Assembly (NCBI GenBank): GCA_039810605.1
Contig: JBDHXH010000030.1
Span: 1-30,974, forward strand
Direction: 5' to 3'
DNA length: 30,974 nucleotides
Source of the DNA: JAGPCH01 sp039810605
GTDB lineage: Bacteria > Bacteroidota > Ignavibacteria > Tepidaquicellales > Tepidaquicellaceae
Shown here: in pieces, positions 24,649-30,974 of the stretch
Numbering within the stretch: position 1 is the first letter of the stretch
How the letters are laid out: each line of letters starts with the position of its first letter
Made by a program: the position numbers and the translations under genes
Notes under the pieces: model-generated
Told to the model about the DNA's origin: nothing
Database searches by the model: none
What the model saw: only the letters and a program-made list of their open reading frames with translations

Positions 24649-26259
24649 TTGAGACAAACTAAATATATATTTCTGACCGGAGGAGTTGTTTCTTCATTAG
24701 GCAAGGGTATTGCCGCATCATCGCTGGGGCTGTTGTTGAAATCCAGAGGTTTAAGAGTAACGATACAAAAGCTTGATCCGTATATCAACGTGGATCCGGG
24801 AACAATGTCGCCGGTACAGCATGGTGAAGTATTTGTTACCGATGACGGAGCGGAAACGGATTTGGACCTCGGTCATTATGAGAGATTTCTCGACGAAGAC
24901 ATGTCGAAAGCAAACAACATGACGACAGGACAGATTTACAATGAAGTCATTACAAAGGAAAGGCGCGGTGACTATCTCGGAGCAACGGTTCAAGTCATAC
25001 CTCACATTACAGATGAAATAAAAAGAAGGATCAGGCTGCTTGAGAAAGATAAAAAATATGACATCATAATTTCTGAAATAGGAGGAACAGTCGGAGACAT
25101 TGAATCGTTGCCGTTTCTTGAAGCAATGAGGCAGCTCATGTTTGATGTCGGTAAGAAAAATTCGTTGAGCATACATTTGACTCTTGTTCCATTCATTAAG
25201 TCGGCAGGCGAGCTTAAGACGAAGCCCACGCAGCATTCCGTGAAAACTTTGCTCGAAATCGGAATCCAGCCCGACATTCTTTTGTGTAGGAGCGAACAAA
25301 AACTTTCGAAAGATCTCCGGTCGAAGATCGGATTGTTCTGTAACATCGAACCTGAATCGGTAATTCAGGCTCTCGATGCACAATCCATTTATCAGGTACC
25401 TCTGCTGCTGAAGGAAGAAAAATTTGACGAGATTGTTCTGGATAAGCTGAAAATTAATACGGGCAAAGCAAAACTGAATGAATGGACTAATGTTGTAAGA
25501 AAAATTAAAAGCCCCTCGAAAGAGGTGACCATAGGGATCTGTGGCAAGTATAACATTATCCCTGATGCATACAAAAGCATACTCGAATCATTCGTTCACG
25601 CCGGCGCATATAACGAAGTCAAAGTAAATCTGAAATGGATTAACGCGGAAGAAATAGAAAAAGGAAAATCAAAGGTATATGAAACATTGAAAGGGATCAG
25701 CGGACTTCTGGTTTGTCCCGGATTTGGAGAAAGAGGAATCGAAGGGAAAATATCTGCGATAAGATATGTGCGCGAAAACAAAATTCCCTTCTTCGGAATT
25801 TGTCTCGGTCTGCAATGCGCGGTAATTGAGTTTGCGAGAAATGTTTGTAGTTTAAAAAATGCAAACTCTACAGAGTTCAAAGAGTCCCGATATAATGTGA
25901 TTCATATTATGGAATATCAGAAGTCAGTTAAGATGAAAGGCGGCTCGATGAGGTTGGGAGCATATCCATGCATAATTGAAAAAAATTCTCTTGCATTTAA
26001 ATGTTATAAAAAAGAGTTCGTTAATGAAAGACACAGGCACAGATATGAAGTGAACAATAATTTCAGAAAAGTACTGACCGACAAAGGAATGATATTGTCG
26101 GGACTTTCACCGGACAATACCCTTGTTGAAATAATTGAGCTTCCGCATAAGGTGCATCCGTTTTTTATTGGCACACAGTTTCATCCTGAACTGAAGTCCC
26201 GCCTGATAAGACCTCATCCCGTCTTCAGAGAGTTCGTGAAAGCGTGCAAGGGAATGTAG
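24649..26259 (+). CDS. pyrG: CTP synthase
   Basis: The 536-residue enzyme converts UTP to CTP with ATP and glutamine. The N-terminal synthetase domain begins KYIFLTGGVVSSLGKGIAAS (the P-loop), followed by LDPYINVDPGTMSP and EIGGTVGDIE (143-152). The C-terminal glutamine amidotransferase domain (about 293-536) has the nucleophile C385 (FFGICLGLQ) and the triad segment FHPE with H512 and E514. The start is TTG at 24649; the next methionine is residue 53, inside the conserved domain. It lies 14 bp after the GNAT gene in the plsC-gatC-kdsB run. CTP supplied here is used for CMP-Kdo and phospholipid synthesis encoded nearby. Confidence 0.97.
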   Translation: MRQTKYIFLTGGVVSSLGKGIAASSLGLLLKSRGLRVTIQKLDPYINVDPGTMSPVQHGEVFVTDDGAETDLDLGHYERFLDEDMSKANNMTTGQIYNEVITKERRGDYLGATVQVIPHITDEIKRRIRLLEKDKKYDIIISEIGGTVGDIESLPFLEAMRQLMFDVGKKNSLSIHLTLVPFIKSAGELKTKPTQHSVKTLLEIGIQPDILLCRSEQKLSKDLRSKIGLFCNIEPESVIQALDAQSIYQVPLLLKEEKFDEIVLDKLKINTGKAKLNEWTNVVRKIKSPSKEVTIGICGKYNIIPDAYKSILESFVHAGAYNEVKVNLKWINAEEIEKGKSKVYETLKGISGLLVCPGFGERGIEGKISAIRYVRENKIPFFGICLGLQCAVIEFARNVCSLKNANSTEFKESRYNVIHIMEYQKSVKMKGGSMRLGAYPCIIEKNSLAFKCYKKEFVNERHRHRYEVNNNFRKVLTDKGMILSGLSPDNTLVEIIELPHKVHPFFIGTQFHPELKSRLIRPHPVFREFVKACKGM

Positions 26260-26318
26260 TCACTCACAAAATGGATAACATAGATTAACTTCAGCGCGAC
26301 ATCAGATAAATGAACATT

Positions 26319-27404
26319 TTAGTATCGGATTATTTTCCCGAATTCCTCTCCCGGATCAAATCCATAGTCATGACCGTCAAGGGATTTTCGCTGCGATTCA
26401 AATGACCACAAGAGAATTCCCGCTACTCCGAGTTCAAAATATTTTTTCAAATTCAGTTCAAGAATTTTTTTTCTGTTCTTACCGAGGTTCTTCTTGAACC
26501 CAATCTCGCCAATATATAACGGCTTGCCAAGACGAGCGGCAATCTCAATATTCTTTTCTATGAAACTCCTCCATAAGCTCCTGATTGTAAGAGGAAAGTC
26601 GAACGTATCACCGAAGTTGTTGATTGTGAATCTGTCCATGACAGATGGAATGAAATTTATGACACCCGAAATCCCGTTCATGAGTCCGGCTATGCTGCTT
26701 CTGTCATTGAGCCTGTAAAATATATCAAGCCTTTCAAATAAAGTTGAGTCGAAGCTGTAATCATGAATTGACAATGCATCCAGAGTTTTTATTGAATACA
26801 GCTTTTCGAAATTTTTCACATTGAATCTTGAGAAGGAACTTCCAAACCTGTCTCCAATGCCTCCTATTGTGCCGACAGAAAAAAGCTGATCTCGTGCAAT
26901 AGATTTTAATTCTCCCGAAACATCAGCCGCGAAATTGTAAAAGTCATTGAAGGAATTTGAATATGGTTCATTGATCAATTCCCATAACAACACTTCCTCC
27001 GAATTTGAGTATGTTGTAACTATGTCGCATGCATGCTTGAGAAATGACTCCTTGTAATCTTCCCTGAACCAGTCACCGCTGATGCTGTATGACTGCAGAT
27101 ATCCGGTCATGTCGGCAAGGACCGGAATAAGTTTGATTGAAAATTTCTTAGCTGTCCGGAAAATCTCATTCAAATTTTCTTTCTTGACAGGTTCAAAGCA
27201 CCAGAAACGCAGTACAGTAAAACCTTCTTTTGAAGAATCTTCAATTATTCGGCTTGCGGTTTCCGAATCTACATGAGCGAGTTCATAAGTGTTTGCACCG
27301 ACAAAGCGAAAGGGTATGCCGTCTTTAACAAAAAATCTGTTTGAGTCTGTTGTTGAAATAGATTTGAATTTTATTTGATTTTGATATGAACTAAAATCCA
27401 ACAA
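26319..27404 (-). CDS. GH5-type glycoside hydrolase (mannanase/cellulase-like), no signal peptide
   Basis: The protein (361 residues) has the TIM-barrel pattern of glycoside hydrolase family 5. The first strand is FRFVGANTYELAH; the general acid/base is E146 in WELINEPY; IHDYS (H214) is the substrate-binding histidine region; the nucleophile is E300 in LYIGEIGF; and LLWSFESQ closes the barrel near W333. These resemble endo-beta-mannanases and cellulases; substrate specificity is not decided. There is no signal peptide when started at TTG 27404, so it would be cytoplasmic unless an upstream start is missed. It has no dockerin. It is divergent from an exported beta-sandwich protein and convergent with pyrG. 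Confidence 0.8.
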   Translation of the reverse strand: MLDFSSYQNQIKFKSISTTDSNRFFVKDGIPFRFVGANTYELAHVDSETASRIIEDSSKEGFTVLRFWCFEPVKKENLNEIFRTAKKFSIKLIPVLADMTGYLQSYSISGDWFREDYKESFLKHACDIVTTYSNSEEVLLWELINEPYSNSFNDFYNFAADVSGELKSIARDQLFSVGTIGGIGDRFGSSFSRFNVKNFEKLYSIKTLDALSIHDYSFDSTLFERLDIFYRLNDRSSIAGLMNGISGVINFIPSVMDRFTINNFGDTFDFPLTIRSLWRSFIEKNIEIAARLGKPLYIGEIGFKKNLGKNRKKILELNLKKYFELGVAGILLWSFESQRKSLDGHDYGFDPGEEFGKIIRY

Positions 27405-27469
27405 AAATAATTATTGAAATTCTTTTTTTCTCTGTCAATCCGATCATTATATTGAAGATATTGAAAATA

Positions 27470-28699
27470 ATGAAAATAAACTTTCGCGGGATACTTCTGA
27501 TGTTTATGTTGTGTCTGGTAATTGCCGATGAAGGTTCAGGCTCTGTTGTATCAGGCAGAGTAGTTGATGAAAGAAATTTTCCTGTGCCTTTTGTGAAAGT
27601 GATAGTCAACGGCGAAGAAGCCGATACTGATAAATTTGGAAAGTTCAGATTTCTGAATGTGAACTATCCTTATTCTGCGGTAGTTGCAAAGAGGTCAACA
27701 TCATCGGCAGTGATATACAGAGAACTCTCAATTGAAACTCCGGAACTCATCTTATTCGGTGAGCCGGATATGAGATATTCCAACAGCGCAGTCATTGATG
27801 TAAGTTTTCCCTCCATTCCCAAAGGAAGTTCAGGAGTTCTTAAGTTCATAAGTACGGATGTATTTTTTTGCGAAGATGCAGAAATTCATTCGGAAGAAAC
27901 GAGCAAAAGACTAATAGTGTACTGGCCGATATCGAAGAAATCAATAGATGGCAATATTGTTTTTCTGCAGAAGAACCCGGAGTCATTCGATAACCAGATT
28001 GAAAAGACTTTGTCACTGAATAAAAGAACGCGGCCTTTTAATGTCAAAGTGAATCCGCTGCAGGAAAATAATTCTCCAATTTCTGATTTGACGATTTATC
28101 TCTCCGGAAAAAATCTGAAGTCAAAAGGGTTTTCGGTCTATGCAGATTTTTTCTCTTACAACAGAAATTCGGAGATGCTGCTTTCAAGAACGGAGGGAGA
28201 CATTTTATTGACGAAGAGTATTGTTCCACTCAAGTTTCCTGTTTCGTTCAGGCTCCGAGTGACCGGATATGCTATGTTTGAAGACGGAAGCGGATTCATG
28301 AACAGCACATACACCGGACCGGGCAAGACAGTCAAACTTAATCCGGAACAGCCCCCGGAAATTATTTCTCCTACCGATAATCTCCTCGGTGCAAATGGCG
28401 CCACGGAGTTTTCATATTCAATCGGCTCCGGAACCGGTATTTTTGTGATCCATTTCAGAAGCCTTTATCCCGAAATGAACTTTTATGTCGTAACCGGAGA
28501 CAAGTATGCATATCTGGAATATTTGTCGAGAGATGAATTGAGAAGAGCAGGAAGTATTGAATTCAAATGGAATGTGAAGAAGCATCTTACATATTTTTCC
28601 GTAAATGATTTTGTTAAGCCCAAACAATTTGCCAATGACATTGGATACAAAGCAATTGCTTACAGTTCGGAGAGAACATTCAAGACCGGCTTTTATTAG
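27470..28699 (+). CDS. exported protein with carboxypeptidase-regulatory-like domain, function unknown
   Basis: This 409-residue protein starts with a signal peptide (about 1-19: MKINFRGILLMFMLCLVIA). A transthyretin-like/CarboxypepD-regulatory domain follows (about 25-90), opening with VVSGRVVDERNFPVPFVKVIVNGEEADTD in the usual beta pattern. The remainder is beta-rich without motifs I can name; the segment PEIISPTDNLLGANGATEFSYS suggests another Ig-like domain near 300. The frame is open six codons upstream to a TTG, but the ATG at 27470 gives a better signal peptide. The stop overlaps the 3' end of era by 20 bp on the opposite strand. It is divergent from the GH5-type gene, which may mean a shared substrate, but that is speculative. 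Confidence 0.75.
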   Translation: MKINFRGILLMFMLCLVIADEGSGSVVSGRVVDERNFPVPFVKVIVNGEEADTDKFGKFRFLNVNYPYSAVVAKRSTSSAVIYRELSIETPELILFGEPDMRYSNSAVIDVSFPSIPKGSSGVLKFISTDVFFCEDAEIHSEETSKRLIVYWPISKKSIDGNIVFLQKNPESFDNQIEKTLSLNKRTRPFNVKVNPLQENNSPISDLTIYLSGKNLKSKGFSVYADFFSYNRNSEMLLSRTEGDILLTKSIVPLKFPVSFRLRVTGYAMFEDGSGFMNSTYTGPGKTVKLNPEQPPEIISPTDNLLGANGATEFSYSIGSGTGIFVIHFRSLYPEMNFYVVTGDKYAYLEYLSRDELRRAGSIEFKWNVKKHLTYFSVNDFVKPKQFANDIGYKAIAYSSERTFKTGFY

Positions 28700-29579
28700 A
28701 ATAGATTTCCTTCATAAATTTTTTGTTATTCCTCCAGTCTTTTCTTACCTTGACAAACAGTTCGAGGAATACCTTTTTGTGAAGAAAATTTTCAATGTCT
28801 TTTCTTGCTTTCTCTCCCAGCCGTTTTAAACCCTGTCCTCCTTTTCCTATCAGAATTATTTTTTGAGATTCTCTTTCGAGAATTATTTCAGCATTAATGT
28901 AAACCAGCTTGCTGCTGCGTTCCTTGAATTCCGTGATACCGACAAATACGCTGTATGGTATTTCTTCATGATACAGAGAAAGAATTTTTTCGCGGATTAT
29001 CTCTGCTGCGAAAAATTTTTCCGGCTTATCTGTTAAGGTGTCGGTTTCATAGAAAAATTCTCCTTCGGGGAGATGTCTGACGATAACCTCTTTCAACAAC
29101 TCTATATTTTCATATCTTGATGCCGACACGGGAACAATGTCATCGTAATAGCCTGATTTTGAAATTTTATCCATGACGGGCAGGATCGAATCCTTATTTA
29201 CGAGATCAATCTTATTCAAAACCATAATCTTCACTTTGCCGTCAAGTAGTTCTCTATATCCTTCCTGAACTTTCGAAATATCATCAAAATTCATGTTAGT
29301 AATATCCGCAATGTGAATGACGATATCTGCTTCGTCGAGCGATGACTTAATTTCCGAAAGCATAAATTTCTGAAGTTCATATTTTGGTTCGAGAATTCCG
29401 GGAGTATCGGTAAAAACAATCTGATAGTTTTTTTCCGTAAGTATGCCGAGAATTTTATCACGCGTTGTTTGAACTTTCTTGTTGACGATGGAGAGATTGA
29501 AATTGAGCAGGGCATTGACCAGTGTTGACTTGCCCGCATTTGGCTTGCCGAAAACAGATACAAATCCTGACTTATTCAA
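28680..29579 (-). CDS. era: GTPase Era
   Basis: The 299-residue protein is the ribosome-assembly GTPase that binds 16S rRNA and helps 30S maturation. GTPase motifs are G1 GKPNAGKS (11-18), G2 near T38-T39, G3 DTPG (58-61), G4 NKID (122-125) and G5 SAS (152-154). The C-terminal KH domain carries GKGGQGLKRLG (245-255). The start must be TTG at 29579, which overlaps the stop of the upstream OB-fold lipoprotein gene (TTGA), implying translational coupling; the next methionine is residue 73. Length and motifs are normal. The 3' end overlaps the end of the exported-protein gene on the other strand by 20 bp. Confidence 0.95.
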   Translation of the reverse strand: MNKSGFVSVFGKPNAGKSTLVNALLNFNLSIVNKKVQTTRDKILGILTEKNYQIVFTDTPGILEPKYELQKFMLSEIKSSLDEADIVIHIADITNMNFDDISKVQEGYRELLDGKVKIMVLNKIDLVNKDSILPVMDKISKSGYYDDIVPVSASRYENIELLKEVIVRHLPEGEFFYETDTLTDKPEKFFAAEIIREKILSLYHEEIPYSVFVGITEFKERSSKLVYINAEIILERESQKIILIGKGGQGLKRLGEKARKDIENFLHKKVFLELFVKVRKDWRNNKKFMKEIYSNKSRS

Positions 29580-30046
29580 TTTGAATTTTGCTTTGTTATC
29601 TTTATTTGAGCCGGAAGTTCAAGTATCATCTGCGGCTTGTTCTTAAAAATCGAAATCTTTCCGGTAACTGTTACAAATTTTCCTTTGTAAGAAGTAAGGT
29701 CGCTGAATTCAGGAAACTTTGAAGAAAAAATTGCGCAAGTGAATTCGTTCTTCGGAAATTTGTTTCCAAAATTCAGATAAGCAACTTTATCGGATAAGTA
29801 AACATCGGCGACAAATCCGGTAACATTTACGGAATCCCCAATATGATCTTTGGCTTCCTTACTTGGTATTGTCTGAAGAGGCAGGGATTCATTTTCTTCA
29901 TGCTTCTTCTTGTTGAAATTATCCGCAGATCCTTCTTTGGATGATAGTTCAACTTTTTTAATTTTGATCTCGGAATGATCTTCCTTGTTCCCGCATCCGC
30001 AAATTACGATTAGCATTGTTGCCGCCGCATAAATAATTCTTTTCAT
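29576..30046 (-). CDS. OB-fold lipoprotein
   Basis: This 156-residue protein has a lipoprotein signal peptide (hydrophobic 4-15, lipobox ending C18: ICGC) and then a charged, Lys/Glu-rich spacer (about 20-60). The C-terminal OB-fold-like domain spans about 65-150 (DSVNVTGFVADVY, VAYLNFGNKFP, FVTVTGKISIFKNKPQMILEL). OB folds of this pattern often occur as nucleic-acid-binding or small anchoring domains in FCB lipoproteins; the substrate is unknown. The gene lies just upstream of era with a TTGA overlap, and the TPR gene is 86 bp further upstream. Membrane location is inferred from the lipobox. Confidence 0.75.
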   Translation of the reverse strand: MKRIIYAAATMLIVICGCGNKEDHSEIKIKKVELSSKEGSADNFNKKKHEENESLPLQTIPSKEAKDHIGDSVNVTGFVADVYLSDKVAYLNFGNKFPKNEFTCAIFSSKFPEFSDLTSYKGKFVTVTGKISIFKNKPQMILELPAQIKITKQNSN

Positions 30047-30132
30047 TGGTCAGCGTGTTTATAGGTTTCATATTTTATAGATTCCGGTCATTGAAAAATT
30101 TTGCAATGCTGTTTGATATACAGTTTTGAAAT

Positions 30133-30861
30133 TTATTTAAGTTTGCTTTTGGCATCATCTAATACTTCTTTAAAATCAGGTTCGATGGAAGGATCCAGAG
30201 AAATTGCTTTTTCCAGGTCGGATACAGCTTCAGAATATTTTCCGGTTTGAAAGTAAGCAATCCCGCGAGAAGAGTATGCACCGGCTCGGCCGGGTACATT
30301 GTGAATATAGGTCGTGAGATCGCGGATTGCATCACTGTAGTTTTGCATGTTAACATACAAGTCACCTCTGAAATAATAAGCTTCAATAAGTGCGGGATTC
30401 ATTGCAATTGCATTACTAAGGTCAGAAACTGCCGAAGGATAATCATTCTGAAGTTTGTACATCAAACCCCTGTTCATCAATGCTTCGGCATAATTAGGAT
30501 CAAGCATGAGCGCCTGATCGAAATCTGTAAGCGCATCCTGAAACAAGTTCATTGCGGTATTAATCAGTCCTCTCACATTATATGCCTCCTTATAATTCGG
30601 ATCAGAAGTAATTGCAGTCGTTGCATCCTTTAGAGCGGCATCAAAATTTTTAAGGAAATAATTTGCCGATGCGCGGTAATATCTTCCTTCTGCATTCAGC
30701 GGATCAGACTTCAGATAAAGCGTCAAATAATCAAGGGCATCCGAATAAGCATTTGCTTTGAGCGCATCAATACCGTCATTCAAATACTGTTGAGGCGCTT
30801 GTTGTGCAGTGAGGCCTGCAGAGAAAAGAAGTAAAAAGATTAACAGAAATAACTTTGACAT
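30133..30861 (-). CDS. exported tetratricopeptide-repeat protein
   Basis: The protein (242 residues) starts with a signal peptide (MSKLFLLIFLLLFSAGLTAQQ, about 1-20) and then has about six TPR units covering nearly all of the mature protein. Examples are units beginning LNDGIDALKANAYSDALDYL, RYYRASANYFLKNFDAALKD, AYNVRGLINTAMNLFQDALT, ALMNRGLMYKLQNDYPSAVS and AYSSRGIAYFQTGKYSEAVS. It should bind proteins in the periplasm. I chose ATG 30861 because it gives a normal signal peptide; the frame is open 14 codons further to TTG 30903. The gene is followed by the OB-fold lipoprotein and era on the same strand. No catalytic domain is seen. Confidence 0.8.
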   Translation of the reverse strand: MSKLFLLIFLLLFSAGLTAQQAPQQYLNDGIDALKANAYSDALDYLTLYLKSDPLNAEGRYYRASANYFLKNFDAALKDATTAITSDPNYKEAYNVRGLINTAMNLFQDALTDFDQALMLDPNYAEALMNRGLMYKLQNDYPSAVSDLSNAIAMNPALIEAYYFRGDLYVNMQNYSDAIRDLTTYIHNVPGRAGAYSSRGIAYFQTGKYSEAVSDLEKAISLDPSIEPDFKEVLDDAKSKLK

Positions 30862-30927
30862 TCCTACGGATTTGGAGTTATCTTTAGACAAAAACCTGCT
30901 CAAAGATAATCAAAACAATTTAATGAA

Positions 30928-30955
30928 ACACCGTCGGCAGAGATGCCGATGGTGT
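30928..30955 (-). terminator. possible terminator of a gene beyond the window end
   Basis: ACACCGTCGGCA (30928-30939) and TGCCGATGGTGT (30944-30955) form a 12-bp stem with one G:U pair and a GAGA tetraloop. On the minus strand it is followed by TTTCATTAAATT. It would end transcription of a minus-strand gene entering from the right, upstream of the TPR gene. Confidence 0.5.
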
Positions 30956-30974
30956 AATAACCCTTCACGTAAGG

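Noticed and set aside
24751..25383. 210-codon frame antisense to pyrG
   Set aside because: It is a shadow of pyrG; composition is not protein-like.

Overview
The window (about 31 kb, AT-rich, densely coding) looks like chromosomal DNA of a Gram-negative (diderm) bacterium of the Bacteroidetes/Chlorobi/Ignavibacteria (FCB) group. Supporting features are the LPS gene kdsB, the outer-membrane lipoprotein carrier lolA, several lipoproteins, very weak Shine-Dalgarno signals, and large multidomain secreted proteins with an FCB-style beta-sandwich followed by a dockerin-like repeat at the C terminus. The phylum is inferred from protein style; no rRNA or similar marker is present. Seven of the genes must start at TTG or GTG.

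Layout. 1-3.4 kb: pdxH, a CtlX-like amidinohydrolase, a META-domain lipoprotein, tRNA-Pro(GGG), radC and a small DUF1737-type gene. 3.4-3.9 kb: a non-coding divergent region carrying a C-rich hairpin repeat whose second copy is at 19.2 kb. 3.9-5.1 kb: a two-helix membrane protein and a CbpA-type DnaJ co-chaperone. 5.2-17.1 kb (minus strand): four large exported proteins in tandem, namely an M14 metallocarboxypeptidase, an Asp-box beta-propeller protein, a reprolysin-like metalloprotease and a serine lipase/esterase-like hydrolase. All four end in the same ~170-residue module, a beta-sandwich plus two calcium-loop dockerin-like repeats exactly 30 residues apart, and each gene is followed by its own hairpin terminator. 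17.2-19.0 kb: a SMUG2-like uracil-DNA glycosylase and an OppF/DppF ATPase. 19.3-22.3 kb: a DedA protein, a flippase-like UPF0104/LPG-synthase-type membrane protein, lolA, an 11-unit heptamer tandem repeat and a GNAT acetyltransferase. 22.4-26.3 kb (plus): the compact run plsC, gatC, kdsB, GNAT, pyrG, in which pyrG makes the CTP that kdsB uses. 26.3-28.7 kb: a GH5-type glycoside hydrolase without a signal peptide, divergent from an exported protein of unknown role. 28.7-30.9 kb (minus): TPR protein, OB-fold lipoprotein and era.

The most interesting region is the 12-kb block of four secreted proteins. Different effector domains (peptidases, a hydrolase, a propeller) are attached to one conserved dockerin-like C-terminal module, and none shows a recognisable type IX secretion C-terminal domain. 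This suggests a cellulosome-like or surface-assembled degradative complex aimed at protein/lipid rather than cellulose, or a separate sorting module. No cohesin or scaffoldin is in the window, so the assembly itself is an inference.
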